The position numbers and the translations under genes are program-made. Under the pieces are notes generated by a model. It worked only from the letters and a program-made list of their open reading frames with translations. It was not told the origin of the DNA and ran no database searches. Shown here in pieces: positions 1-7,833 of a stretch of DNA of 64,000 bases. The stretch is taken from contig QQVE01000005.1 of the NCBI GenBank assembly GCA_003389325.1, forward strand, positions 1 through 64,000. The letters run 5' to 3'. This DNA comes from Planctomycetota bacterium (GTDB lineage: Bacteria > Planctomycetota > Planctomycetia > Pirellulales > PALSA-1355). The stretch's first letter is position 1; every line of letters starts with the position of its first letter.

Positions 1-133
1 CGGCGGGCCAACTACGTCAATGTGTCAGGGTAGACATGCTTGCGACCTGAAAGCATGCTCACGCGAGCGTGAGCATGGCACCCACGATCGCACGGTTCTT
101 GTGCCCGACAACTAAGCGTAGTTGGTCTACTAC
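1..133 (-). mobile_element. MITE-like element, copy A, carrying a REP hairpin
   Basis: On the minus strand this segment matches 3031-3163 closely along most of its length. The right end (117-133) reads as the terminal repeat GTAGTAGACCAACTACG on the minus strand. The left end (1-22) is a degenerate partner and may continue beyond the window. A REP-like palindrome lies in the middle. There is no coding capacity, so it would need a transposase in trans. It stops six bases past the stop codon of the membrane-protein gene, so its hairpin may also serve as that gene's 3' end. The boundaries and the MITE label are inferred from two copies only. Confidence 0.6.
54..77 (-). repeat. REP-like palindrome (copy 1)
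   Basis: Perfect 11-bp stem, CATGCTCACGC paired with GCGTGAGCATG, around a 2-base loop. The same hairpin occurs at 3087, 32022 and 32685, and in a degenerate form at 22390. This copy is followed by GGCACCC, so it shares the asymmetric flank that gives the repeat a direction (minus here). Confidence 0.85.
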
Positions 134-139
134 GCGCCG

Positions 140-1861
140 CTACCGTGATCGCCTTCGCAACCACGCGGGCCGCAACCCGGCCTTGAACATGCTGATCAGC
201 GCGGCCAGCAGGAAGAACACCACGCCAAATGTCAACTCGGGCAGGCCGGCTATGCGCTCGAGCAGGTACGCGTACGCGCGGCTCGAGTAGTCGAGGCCGG
301 CCGCGGTGGCGGCCAATGCGGCGCCGACCACGGACCAGATGTCGCCCGTGATGCGGCTATAGGCGGCCAGCAGCGCCGCGATGGCCAGCGGATAGAGCAT
401 CGTTGCCCACATCGGCACGTCGGCCAGAAACGCCTCCCGGCCAAACGCCACGACCGCGGCCAGCACCACGGCCAATTCGATGCCGTTTCGCCGCGCATGC
501 AGCCCGGTCCGATCCTCCCGATACACATAGCCCGCACCCAGCAGGATGCCGAGCAGCAGATGGATCGGCAGCGCGGCGTGCAGCGCCACAAACCAGGTAT
601 CCCACCCGGCGATGGTCGCCGCCGCCAGCGACAGGCACAGTCCGCCCACGACGGCGCCGGATCGTTGCAGTCGCCAGCCCCATGTCACCTGCCACACACC
701 GGCCACGGCCAGCGGCACCGCATTGATTTCCGCCCCGGCGTTCCGCGCCGGCATAAGCGCCAGCACCACCAGCGTCACGATCCACGCGTAGTTGGCCTCT
801 TCCACGCCGCGCACCGTCGCCCACAGATAGAAGGCCGCCACCAGCCACAGCGTCACCACGGCCGGCGTCGCGCCCAGCGTCTGCTCGAACGAGCGCAGGA
901 AATCCTGGAACACCAGGTCGCTGCCGTGCCCCACCAGGGCCATCAGCACCAGCCCCGGCGCCAGCCCAAGCGCCCAGTGCATCGCCCGCCGCGAGCCGAC
1001 CACCAACGCCGCTTCGAGCAACAGCACGAGCGCCGCCAACCCCAGCGGCACCAGAAAGTACGGCGCGAAGATCGTCTGCGACGCGCCCACGAAATGCAGC
1101 GACACGCACAAGTAGTAGGCCCGCAGCGAAACGCAAAAGCCCAGCGTGCCGAACAGCACCCAGGGATACCACGGCCACTGCCAGGGGCTGCCATTTTGGT
1201 CCACATACGCCGGCCCCCGCTGCACCGCCGGGATCAGTCCCAGGTACACCAGCGCCGCCACCGGCGCGAAGGCAAACAACGCCGACGTTAGCGCCGGATC
1301 GTGTGGCGTCACCAGCCACGGCTTCAGCACCAGCGGATACAGAAACAGCAGCGCCACCAGCAGGTGATACGGCACGCGAAACAGCAGGCCCATCCGCAGC
1401 GGCAGCCCGCGCAGCAGCGACTCGCTCACCACCGCGGCAAACAACCAGCCCAGCAGGTAGTACCGCGGCGCCAGCTCGGGCGTCGCGGCCAGAATACCGT
1501 CGAACGTCACCGAGATACCGAGAAACATCAGCACCACCAGCAACAGCAGGCTGCGCGCGTCCTCCCACACCTTGCCCAGCCGAATCACCAGCACGGCCGT
1601 CACGCTCAGCAGCAGCGTGTAACCCATCAGGCACAGCGTCAGCAGCCAGGCATCGATCGAATCGCTGCCCACCGGGAACGACGCCCGCAGCCCGGTGAAC
1701 ACCAGCCACGCGCTGATCACGTAGAACGGGTTGTGCGTATACAGAAAGCGTCCCAGCGACAGGACCCAGCGTGTCAGATCCTCCCCGGGCGTTCGCCGCA
1801 TGACCGGGTGTGACGGGGAATCGACCACGCTTGCATCGGCAGCCACTTCCGGATCGTTCAT
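140..1861 (-). CDS. large polytopic membrane protein of unknown function
   Basis: 573-residue protein with about 14 or more hydrophobic segments starting near residue 30, a short polar N-terminus and a basic C-terminus ending in RRRSR. I recognise no enzymatic motif. It is probably a lineage-specific inner-membrane protein. The start at 1861 is chosen because GGAGGT sits 6 bases upstream; a longer reading frame from 1906 has no such site. A MITE-like element abuts its 3' end. The upstream methyltransferase gene is on the same strand but about 320 bases away with an inverted repeat between, so co-transcription is uncertain. Confidence 0.8.
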   Translation of the reverse strand: MNDPEVAADASVVDSPSHPVMRRTPGEDLTRWVLSLGRFLYTHNPFYVISAWLVFTGLRASFPVGSDSIDAWLLTLCLMGYTLLLSVTAVLVIRLGKVWEDARSLLLLVVLMFLGISVTFDGILAATPELAPRYYLLGWLFAAVVSESLLRGLPLRMGLLFRVPYHLLVALLFLYPLVLKPWLVTPHDPALTSALFAFAPVAALVYLGLIPAVQRGPAYVDQNGSPWQWPWYPWVLFGTLGFCVSLRAYYLCVSLHFVGASQTIFAPYFLVPLGLAALVLLLEAALVVGSRRAMHWALGLAPGLVLMALVGHGSDLVFQDFLRSFEQTLGATPAVVTLWLVAAFYLWATVRGVEEANYAWIVTLVVLALMPARNAGAEINAVPLAVAGVWQVTWGWRLQRSGAVVGGLCLSLAAATIAGWDTWFVALHAALPIHLLLGILLGAGYVYREDRTGLHARRNGIELAVVLAAVVAFGREAFLADVPMWATMLYPLAIAALLAAYSRITGDIWSVVGAALAATAAGLDYSSRAYAYLLERIAGLPELTFGVVFFLLAALISMFKAGLRPAWLRRRSR

Positions 1862-2179
1862 CGCGCACCTCCGAAAAGCCATGCCCCCCGCCGCCCGAGC
1901 GCGCAACCGCAGCGCCCGACCAACGGCCTTACCGTTCGAAGAGATCAGCTCGTCCCGTATTTCGAGAACCGAAAAGATAGGCCGGACCGCCCCGAGCGGC
2001 GATCCACCCGCATTGTGCCCGGGCTGTGAAATTCGTGCAACGAATCCGTCCGGTCGGTAGGTTTGCGGTGCGCGGCACTTCCCCTTTCCTGCTCACCTGT
2101 GCTCCTGATCCGAGGCATCTCGCCGCGCGGCGGTCGGAACAGGAGAACAGGTGATCAGGAGAGCTGGGCCTCCCGCGTG
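1862..2179. other. intergenic region between membrane protein and methyltransferase genes
   Basis: No convincing gene. It holds a 15-base palindrome at 2031-2045 (ATTCGT, 3-base loop, ACGAAT), which could be an operator for the membrane-protein gene, and a 25-bp inverted repeat at 2087-2160. A weak promoter-like pair on the minus strand (TTGCAC and CACAAT, 17 bases apart) overlaps the palindrome; it is too poor to call. Confidence 0.4.
2087..2160 (-). repeat. 25-bp inverted repeat, possible methyltransferase 3' hairpin
   Basis: The arms at 2087-2111 and 2136-2160 are reverse complements at 22 of 25 positions, separated by 24 bases. It lies 19 bases past the methyltransferase stop codon and could end that transcript. 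No T-run follows, so a factor-independent terminator is not clear; it could also be a small mobile hairpin. Confidence 0.5.
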
Positions 2180-3007
2180 CTACCGCCGCGCATACACCGA
2201 CACATGCTGCCGGCTCTCGGCGGTAAACGGCGCGCGATTCCAGTCGGCCCAACGGTGGCGCAGCGCCAGGCCGGCGGTCCGCGCCATCAGGTCCAGCTCG
2301 CTGGGCCAGGCATAGCGTTGCGGCACGCCGTACAGTTCCACGCCCCCGCCGCGCAGCACGACGTATTGATAGTCGACGCGCTGCGACACCCGATCGTGCC
2401 GCGAGACCTCGAGCGTGACCGCGTCGGCCGTCACGTCCACGGGGCGCATACTGCCGGTTCCCAGCTCGGCCACGTCGGGCACGAACGCTTCGATCACGAA
2501 CACGCCCCGGGCGGTGAGATGCTTGGCCACGTTGCCAAAGCAGCGGACCTGCTCGTCCTGCGATGTGAGGTTGAACAGCGTATTGAACACCAGGTAGATC
2601 AGGTCGAACTGCCCCGGCACGGTCACGTCGGTGAAGTTGCCGATCGCCACGCTGAGCGCTTTCCCGCCCGGCTTTTCGCGCAGCTTGTCGACCATGGCCG
2701 GCGAGGCGTCGATTCCCCGCACGGCGAGCCCCCGCCGCGCCAGTGGCAGTGCTACCCGACCGGTGCCGATGCCCAACTCCAGCACCGTCCCGCCGGCCGC
2801 CAATTCGGCCAGCACGTCGACGGCCGCCTCCGTCGTCCGATCGGCCAGCCGCGTGCCGTACCACGCGTCGTAGACCTCCGCCATCCGCTGGCCGAACGTT
2901 TCCGGTCCATAGCCTTCCACGATGCGTCTCCCCGCCGTGTGACCCTGGTCGCGCATTGCCGCCCATGACTGGATCGCTGCAACCGCGGCAAGGTTCGCGG
3001 GCGCCAT
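2180..3007 (-). CDS. class I SAM-dependent methyltransferase
   Basis: 275-residue protein of the Rossmann-fold methyltransferase family; substrate unknown. Motif I (VLELGIGTGRVALPLA, about residues 70-85) binds S-adenosylmethionine. The acidic loop GIDASPAMV after strand 2 and the FDLIYLVFNTLFNL strand 4 segment follow in the usual order. The N-terminal codons lie in a 58-bp sequence that is duplicated on the far side of a MITE-like insertion. Before that insertion the gene probably began 8 codons earlier (MEHALDAS, still readable in the second copy at 3167-3224). The present start is the in-frame ATG at 3007. Its native promoter may have been displaced by the insertion. Confidence 0.85.
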   Translation of the reverse strand: MAPANLAAVAAIQSWAAMRDQGHTAGRRIVEGYGPETFGQRMAEVYDAWYGTRLADRTTEAAVDVLAELAAGGTVLELGIGTGRVALPLARRGLAVRGIDASPAMVDKLREKPGGKALSVAIGNFTDVTVPGQFDLIYLVFNTLFNLTSQDEQVRCFGNVAKHLTARGVFVIEAFVPDVAELGTGSMRPVDVTADAVTLEVSRHDRVSQRVDYQYVVLRGGGVELYGVPQRYAWPSELDLMARTAGLALRHRWADWNRAPFTAESRQHVSVYARR

Positions 3008-3025
3008 CGACGCATCGAGGGCATG
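2968..3025. repeat. 58-bp direct repeat, copy 1 (inside methyltransferase 5' end)
   Basis: Identical over 58 bases to 3167-3224. The two copies bracket the MITE-like element and a few extra bases. This copy encodes the first residues of the methyltransferase. It is much longer than a normal transposon target duplication. Confidence 0.9.
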
Positions 3026-3030
3026 GCTGC

Positions 3031-3163
3031 GTAGTCGACCAACTAGGCTTAGTTGTCGGGCACAAGAACCGTGCGATCGTGGGTGCCATGCTCACGCTCG
3101 CGTGAGCATGCTTGCGGGGCGCAAGGATGTCGACCAGACAAATTGACGTAGTTGGTCTACTAC
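3031..3163 (+). mobile_element. MITE-like element, copy B, carrying a REP hairpin
   Basis: 133 bp with terminal inverted repeats: left end GTAGTCGACCAACTAG, right end, read inward on the other strand, GTAGTAGACCAACTACG. It is inverted relative to the copy at 1-133 and nearly identical over the central 80 bases. It is non-coding. It is inserted between two 58-bp direct repeats at the start of the methyltransferase gene. Together the two copies bracket a two-gene block like a composite element, but no transposase gene lies between them. Confidence 0.65.
3087..3110 (+). repeat. REP-like palindrome (copy 2)
   Basis: Same 11-bp stem as copy 1 with loop TC, in the middle of the MITE-like element. 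Left flank GGGTGC and right flank CTTG are shared with the copy downstream of the RAYT gene at 32685 (read on its minus strand). Confidence 0.85.
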
Positions 3164-3166
3164 CTC

Positions 3167-3224
3167 ACTGGATCGCTGCAACCGCGGCAAGGTTCGCGGG
3201 CGCCATCGACGCATCGAGGGCATG
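3167..3224. repeat. 58-bp direct repeat, copy 2 (orphaned methyltransferase start)
   Basis: Second copy of 2968-3025. On the minus strand it still reads a start codon and the first 21 codons of the methyltransferase (MEHALDASMAPAN...) before running into a stop at the MITE border. This is the likely original 5' end of the gene. Confidence 0.85.
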
Positions 3225-3259
3225 CTCCATGATAGAGGCCTCAGGACGGACAAGTACGC

Positions 3260-3335
3260 AACGCCAAGACGCAAAGGCGCTAAACCGCCGAGAGGATTGG
3301 ATTCTTATGCTTTGCGTCTCTGCGTCTCTGCGTTT
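3260..3335. repeat. ACGC-rich imperfect inverted repeat
   Basis: Left arm 3260-3280 (AACGCCAAGACGCAAAGGCG) faces right arm 3312-3335, which reads as tandem GCGTCTCT units. The arms are imperfect reverse complements. It resembles the ACGCAAAGACGC-type intergenic repeats seen in many high-GC genomes. The rest of 3225-3622 shows no convincing gene. Confidence 0.5.
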
Positions 3336-3622
3336 CCTCCTCGTCCTTCGTCGTGCCTGGAGTCTCATGGCTCGCGCCTCGCAAAGTGGCCGAAAACCGG
3401 GTTTGCGGATGCGGGCCGAATGTGCTTTCTGGTACGTGGTGGGCTTTGCACGCAGGTGGCGGAGTTGTTCCAAAGCGGCCGGCCCGCGCGGGCCCTCGGC
3501 CGGCCGCCGCAACCTCGGCCGCCCGTGCACCTTGCGTCCCAAGCTCGCCCGGCCCCCGGCGAACAGCTAGAGGGCCAAACAAATCGTTTTCGTTCACCAG
3601 GCCGAAAAAGTCGAAAAAAGCC

Positions 3623-4159
3623 ATGACCATTTTGGCCGCAATTCTCTTGGTGGTTTTCGTCGTCGTGAGTTGGGGGTCGCAGTTCGTGGGGCTGCCGGGC
3701 ACGTGGATGATCGTCGGCGCGGCGGCGCTCTATGCCTGGCTGGTGCCGCCGGAGTCGTACCTGGCCATCACTTGGGCGACCGTGGCCGTGCTGGCCGTGT
3801 TGGCGGTGGTGGGCGAGGTGCTGGAGTTCGTCGCCGGCGCCGCGGGCGTTTCCACCGCAGGCGGCAGCCGCCGCGGGGCGGTGCTGGCGATCCTCGGCTC
3901 GATCGTCGGCGGCATCATCGGCATGTTCGTCGGACTGCCGGTGCCGGTCATCGGCTCGGTGCTGGCGGCCGTGCTGTTCGGCGGTTTGGGAGCCTTGGCC
4001 GGCGCCGTGGTGGGCGAAACCTGGAAGGGCCGCGACCTGGACACGAGCCTCGTCATCGGCAAGGCCGCTTTCGTCGGACGCCTGTTGGGCACCGTGGCCA
4101 AGGTCATCGTCTGCACGCTGATGACCGTCGTGACGATCGGCGCCGTCGTCATTCCCTAG
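3623..4159 (+). CDS. DUF456 family membrane protein
   Basis: 178-residue hydrophobic protein with a glycine-rich repeated core: LGSIVGGIIGMFVGLPVPVIG, then GALAGAVVGE. This is the glycine-zipper pattern of DUF456 inner-membrane proteins, whose role is unknown. The length matches the family. The start ATG at 3623 is picked because translation upstream is low-complexity and unlike the family; the ribosome site is a weak A-rich stretch. The gene converges on the hydrolase at 4149 and the two 3' ends overlap by 11 bases. Confidence 0.85.
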   Translation: MTILAAILLVVFVVVSWGSQFVGLPGTWMIVGAAALYAWLVPPESYLAITWATVAVLAVLAVVGEVLEFVAGAAGVSTAGGSRRGAVLAILGSIVGGIIGMFVGLPVPVIGSVLAAVLFGGLGALAGAVVGETWKGRDLDTSLVIGKAAFVGRLLGTVAKVIVCTLMTVVTIGAVVIP

Positions 4160-5054
4160 CCGCCGCGTCCTCACCCGGGGCGTTCAAGCGGTCGATGAAG
4201 CGGTCGACCGCCGCGTAGAACTCCGCGGTGCGCGGGTCGTTGTGGTCGCCGCCTTCGATCGTGACCAGTTCCTTCGGCTCGCCGGCAGCTTCGTGCAGGC
4301 GCTGGCCGATCTCGTAGGGGATGATCGTGTCGGCGTCGCCGTGGACCTGCAGGAGCGGGCCGCGATAGCTCCCGATCTTGGCGGCCGAATCCAACCGGGT
4401 CCGCATCAGCAGCCGCACGGGCAGCCACGGGTAGTGGTACGCGGCCACGTCGGGCAGCGAGGTGAAGGTGTTCTCCAGGATCAGGCCCGCCGCGCCGTCG
4501 CGGGCGGCCAGGTCGACCATCACGCCGCCGCCGAGCGATTCGCCCAAGAGCACGATGTCGCCCTCGGCCACGCCGGTGCGCTGGGCCAGCCACTGTCGCG
4601 CGGCCCGGGCGTCGGCCAGCACGCCGGCTTCCGAGGGCGAGCCCGTGCTGCGGCCGTAGCCGCGGTAGTCGAAGATCATGGCCGCGATCTGCCGCCTGTG
4701 CAGCTGTTGCAGCAGATCGTAGCGATGGCTCAGGTTGCCCGCGTTGCCGTGGGCGATGAGCACCAGGGCCCGCGGATCGTCGCAGTGAACGTACCAGCCG
4801 TGCAGCTTCGTGCCGTCGGCCGCCTCGAACCAGGCGTCTTCGAACTCGAGCCCCGGCGGATGCCAGATCCCCTCGGGATACGCGGAAGGAAAGAAGATCA
4901 GCGAGTTTTCCATAGCCAGCATGATAAGCACCAGCACCAGATATCCAACCACCAGCGTCGCCACCGCGCGCGTCGCACGGCGGAGCCGCCCGGGGGTCGG
5001 CGCGGAAGCTTCGGTGCGGCGGTCTGCGGCTTCGATATCCGACGGTCCTGACAC
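4149..5054 (-). CDS. membrane-anchored alpha/beta hydrolase (ABHD13/17-like)
   Basis: 301 residues. A cytoplasmic N-terminal tail is followed by one membrane segment (about residues 33-50, VATLVVGYLVLVLIMLAM), then a serine-hydrolase domain. The nucleophile elbow GESLGGG is near residue 175. The acid is in HGDADTIIP near 240 and the catalytic histidine in GGDHND near 268. The oxyanion segment HGNAGN is near 100. The substrate is unknown; relatives are esterases or depalmitoylases. It lies 19 bases after the P450 gene on the same strand, so the two are probably co-transcribed. Confidence 0.88.
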   Translation of the reverse strand: MSGPSDIEAADRRTEASAPTPGRLRRATRAVATLVVGYLVLVLIMLAMENSLIFFPSAYPEGIWHPPGLEFEDAWFEAADGTKLHGWYVHCDDPRALVLIAHGNAGNLSHRYDLLQQLHRRQIAAMIFDYRGYGRSTGSPSEAGVLADARAARQWLAQRTGVAEGDIVLLGESLGGGVMVDLAARDGAAGLILENTFTSLPDVAAYHYPWLPVRLLMRTRLDSAAKIGSYRGPLLQVHGDADTIIPYEIGQRLHEAAGEPKELVTIEGGDHNDPRTAEFYAAVDRFIDRLNAPGEDAAARE

Positions 5055-5073
5055 TTGAAACCTCTGCGTCCGC

Positions 5074-6474
5074 TCAGCGCGGATCGCTCGTTCCGCCTGA
5101 ACGGTCCTTGTCGGCGACAGCCGGTTGCCTGCGATGCTCGAGCGAAACCCGCAGCCCGCCTTTGGGCCTGATCGAGATCAGCGGCTCAGGCTCGACCACA
5201 CCCTGGTCGGCGGCTAGGCGCAAGCGAAACCGCTGTAGCACGGTGGCCAGGATCAGCACCATCTCCATGGTGGCGAAACCGGCACCGATGCAGGCGCGCG
5301 GTCCGCCGCCGAAGGGGATGTAGGCAAAGGGCGGGATCTCGTCGATGCGCGTGGGGGCAAACCGCTCGGGATCGAACGCGTCGGGGTCGGGGAAGAACCT
5401 TGCGTCGCGATGCGTGACCCAGGGAAAGATGTAAATCCAGGCACGCGGTGGAATCGTGTAGCCCCCCAGCTCCACGCTGGATACGACTTCGCGCGGAAAG
5501 AGCATCCAGGTGGGCGGATACAGCCGCATCGATTCCTTGACCACCATCTCCGCATACGGCAGTCGGGCGACGTCGCCGTACGTCGCCGCACGGCCGGACA
5601 GCACCGCATCGGCCTCGTCGATCAGCCGCGCTTCGATCTCGGGATGCCGAGCCACGAGATACCAGGTCCAGGCGAGCGCCGCCGCGGTCGAGTCGTGGCC
5701 GGCGTTGAACAGCGTGATCGCTTCGTCACGGGCCTGCTGGTCGGTCATGCCGCGGCCGTCGCCGTCGTTGTCCACGGCCAGCAGCAGCATCGAGAGCAAA
5801 TCGCCCCGATCCCCGCCCGAGGCCCGGCGCTGGCGGAGCACGCGCCAGGCCATGTCGTCCAGCGTGCGAATCGCCCACCGCTTGCGGCGCTTGCTGGCCA
5901 GGGGGAGCCAATCGGGCAAGTGCCAGGGATAGCCGGCTTCGCGAACGACGGTCTCCGAGACGATCCGCACGGCCTCGCCGAGCCGCTCGGTCTGGCCTTC
6001 GACTTCGACGCCGAACAGCGTCTTGGCGATGATCTCGAGCGTAAGCCGCGTCATCGCCTCGGCCGCGTCGATCGATTGGCCGCTCTGCCAGCCGTCGAGC
6101 ATCCGCCGGGTGTATTCGACGGTGACTTGGGCGTAGGCCTCGAATCGCCCTGTGGCAAAGGCCGGTTGCACCAGCCGACGCTGGCGTCGCCAGTAGTCGC
6201 CTTCGCTCAGCACGAGGCCGTTGCCGTCGATGGCTCGCAGCGGCCCGGCGACGAATTCCGGCCGCCTGAAGTGCTTGTGCCGGGTCGACAGCACCTCGTG
6301 AATCAGTTCCGGCTCGTTAACCAGGTAGGCCCGCAGGGGACCCATGCGAAAGTAAACCAGGTCGCCATAGGTCCGCGCAAGATGCGTGGCCAACTGCAAG
6401 GGCCGCGCTCGAAACTCGCGGGCGAGTCCCAAACCAAGCAGTGCATCTTTAGGACCGCGAGGACGCGCGGACAT
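5074..6474 (-). CDS. cytochrome P450 (first copy)
   Basis: 466-residue haem monooxygenase. It shows the I-helix oxygen motif AGHDSTA near residue 258, the K-helix ESMR near 315 and the haem-ligand loop FGGGPRACIG with the cysteine near 393. The sequence is CYP4/CYP102-like in style, without a fused reductase and without an N-terminal anchor, so it should be soluble and need separate redox partners; none is encoded nearby. The start at 6474 is preferred over 6531 because GGAGGA lies 8 bases before it. It shares a transcript with the hydrolase downstream. A second, related P450 lies at 9564. Confidence 0.93.
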   Translation of the reverse strand: MSARPRGPKDALLGLGLAREFRARPLQLATHLARTYGDLVYFRMGPLRAYLVNEPELIHEVLSTRHKHFRRPEFVAGPLRAIDGNGLVLSEGDYWRRQRRLVQPAFATGRFEAYAQVTVEYTRRMLDGWQSGQSIDAAEAMTRLTLEIIAKTLFGVEVEGQTERLGEAVRIVSETVVREAGYPWHLPDWLPLASKRRKRWAIRTLDDMAWRVLRQRRASGGDRGDLLSMLLLAVDNDGDGRGMTDQQARDEAITLFNAGHDSTAAALAWTWYLVARHPEIEARLIDEADAVLSGRAATYGDVARLPYAEMVVKESMRLYPPTWMLFPREVVSSVELGGYTIPPRAWIYIFPWVTHRDARFFPDPDAFDPERFAPTRIDEIPPFAYIPFGGGPRACIGAGFATMEMVLILATVLQRFRLRLAADQGVVEPEPLISIRPKGGLRVSLEHRRQPAVADKDRSGGTSDPR

Positions 6475-6586
6475 CCTGGCATTCCTCCGGGGCGATCGTG
6501 CCGAGGCCGAGGCACCTAAAGTATAGCGCACGTCGGGCCGCGAGTGGGAGCCGGGCCAGCAGCAGAGACACCGTGTCGGTGTCGGT

Positions 6587-6633
6587 GAAAAAGAAAACAG
6601 CCGGAAGCGGTCGAAGCGGACCGCGCCGGCTGT
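6587..6633 (-). terminator. intrinsic terminator of the PEP-CTERM gene
   Basis: The outer stem is perfect, ACAGCCGG with CCGGCTGT (6597-6604 and 6626-6633). A second stem GCGGTC/GACCGC lies inside. On the minus strand the hairpin runs into TTTTCTTTTT. It sits 36 bases past the PEP-CTERM stop codon. Confidence 0.85.
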
Positions 6634-6668
6634 GTGTGCTGGGGAACTAGAGCTTTATCTAAATCCGC

Positions 6669-7364
6669 CTATTGACGTGGCTTCCTACGCCAACGTCGCA
6701 GAGCGGGGGTGGCCATTGCAAAGATGCCAAGTCCAAGTAGTGTGGCCGTGGCCGGTTCAGGAATCACAGTCACGTGGGCCCCGATAGCTCCGCTGAAGAA
6801 CGGGCCGGGAGGCACGAGGGTATTGATAGTCAATTCAAACGGCTGGCCGCCGATATTCATCACGGGAATCGGATCGATGTTGAAGGTGCTCATGTTCACC
6901 TTTCGTCCGGATCCGATCGTGCCGCTGACCGTGCCGTGGACATCAAACGTGCCGCTACCCAGCAGCGTGCTGGCGGTCGTGTCGCCGTCGTAGTTGTCAA
7001 TGTTGACGTGGAAGGTGAACTCGATGCTGACGGTCTGGCCGGGCGTTGCGTTCACTACCAGCACGTCGATTAAACCGAAGATGATATCGGTTCCGATGCC
7101 CGAGCCGTCGAGATTTTCGATCTGCCCGGTGGTATCGAGCCCGGTGATCTGAATCGGAGTGCTGGCCGGCGTCATGATGGTGACGAAGTTGGTACTGTTA
7201 TCCATCACCGTGGACCCGGCGGGCACGACGGCGCCTATGTCCGTCGTGGTCGAGTATTGGAAGAACTCCGCGGATGCCGGGCGACAGTACGCCATCACTG
7301 CCACGAGCATCAGGAGCCCCACAAGGATTCGGGGCAACGTGCGAGTTGCTGAACTCAAGGTCAT
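6669..7364 (-). CDS. PEP-CTERM domain exported protein
   Basis: 231 residues. A Sec signal peptide (about 1-31, ending ASA) precedes a beta-rich extracellular region without recognised enzyme motifs. The C-terminal sorting signal is complete: VIPEPATATLLGLG, a hydrophobic stretch and a basic RRWRRKPR tail. Such tails are processed by exosortase in bacteria that make exopolysaccharide. No exosortase is in this window. The start at 7364 has CAGGA just upstream and gives a normal signal peptide. A 330-base leader with predicted RNA structure and a good promoter precede it; a strong terminator follows. Confidence 0.9.
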   Translation of the reverse strand: MTLSSATRTLPRILVGLLMLVAVMAYCRPASAEFFQYSTTTDIGAVVPAGSTVMDNSTNFVTIMTPASTPIQITGLDTTGQIENLDGSGIGTDIIFGLIDVLVVNATPGQTVSIEFTFHVNIDNYDGDTTASTLLGSGTFDVHGTVSGTIGSGRKVNMSTFNIDPIPVMNIGGQPFELTINTLVPPGPFFSGAIGAHVTVIPEPATATLLGLGIFAMATPALRRWRRKPRQ

Positions 7365-7562
7365 ATCCTGTTCCTGCTGTTGGCGACTGAGTTGGTTGAA
7401 CTTAGGTGTCTGCTTCTTTATGTCGAACCGCGCGCGGCGCGCATGCCCAGGTGCAAGCGAGCACGGGGGGGACCCATGAAACCGTGGGGAACCGAGGAGG
7501 GCGGTCAGCGCAACGCGCAGACGAAATGCCACACGACAGTGCCCAACGGGGCTTTGGAAAAC

Positions 7563-7622
7563 GAGAGCTGGAAAGAAGGCACCAAAAGGTGCAACGCGGG
7601 TTACCGCGTTAAAAAAGCTCTC
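7563..7622 (-). ncRNA. predicted three-way-junction RNA in the PEP-CTERM leader
   Basis: On the minus strand the closing stem is GAGAGCT with AGCTCTC (7 bp, 7616-7622 with 7563-7569). It encloses two adjacent hairpins: AACGCGG-loop-CCGCGTT (7 bp, 7593-7610) and GCACC-TTTT-GGTGC (5 bp, 7579-7592). All three stems are perfect. The layout is that of a cis-regulatory RNA, but it does not match a riboswitch class I know; the c-di-GMP-I consensus was considered and does not fit. Function is inferred from position only. Confidence 0.5.
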
Positions 7623-7645
7623 AGTTCAGAGTCATTAGCAAGCGT

Positions 7646-7666
7646 ACCGGCGTATCTTCGCCCGGT
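7646..7666 (-). promoter_or_regulatory. leader stem-loop upstream of the three-way junction
   Basis: ACCGGGCG, a 6-base loop, then CGCCGGT on the minus strand: seven base pairs with one bulged G. It lies between the promoter and the three-way junction in the same leader. Confidence 0.45.
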
Positions 7667-7693
7667 GATCTTTTGGTTTGCGATCGTGCCTAT

Positions 7694-7721
7694 ACTTTAG
7701 CGAGAACCCGTTTCGTGTCAA
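7694..7721 (-). promoter_or_regulatory. sigma-70-type promoter for the PEP-CTERM gene
   Basis: On the minus strand there is a perfect -35 box TTGACA (7716-7721) and, 16 bases on, TAAAGT (7694-7699) as a fair -10 box. This would give a leader of about 320 bases, consistent with the structured RNA downstream. Confidence 0.55.
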
Positions 7722-7833
7722 GCAATGTGCCAAACTTTTCTGAAAATTCGCCAGCTAGCGTCACGAAACCTCGAAAAAACACGGAGAAAAGGCCGGTCAG
7801 CACTTTTCGCCGCCGCGCCGGGTTTTTGGCTTC

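Larger units (their letters stand above)
7365..7833 (-). other. long 5' region of the PEP-CTERM gene
   Basis: 469 bases without a gene. On the minus strand it holds, in transcription order, a promoter (7694-7721), a stem-loop (7646-7666), a predicted three-way junction (7563-7622) and about 200 bases of leader before the start codon at 7364. The part beyond 7722 is the short 3' flank of the permease gene. Confidence 0.6.

Noticed and set aside
1929-3095. Long minus-strand open frame across the methyltransferase and MITE
   Set aside because: It is an out-of-frame shadow of the methyltransferase; its translation is Arg/Gly-rich and begins inside the mobile element.
7593-7615. Terminator from the AACGCGG/CCGCGTT hairpin followed by AAAAAA on the plus strand
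   Set aside because: On the plus strand the run is A, not T; on the minus strand the T-run comes before the hairpin.
7561-7680. c-di-GMP-I riboswitch in the PEP-CTERM leader
   Set aside because: GGGTTACC on the plus strand looked similar, but the conserved core (GACGCAAAGCC-type) is missing and the strand is wrong.
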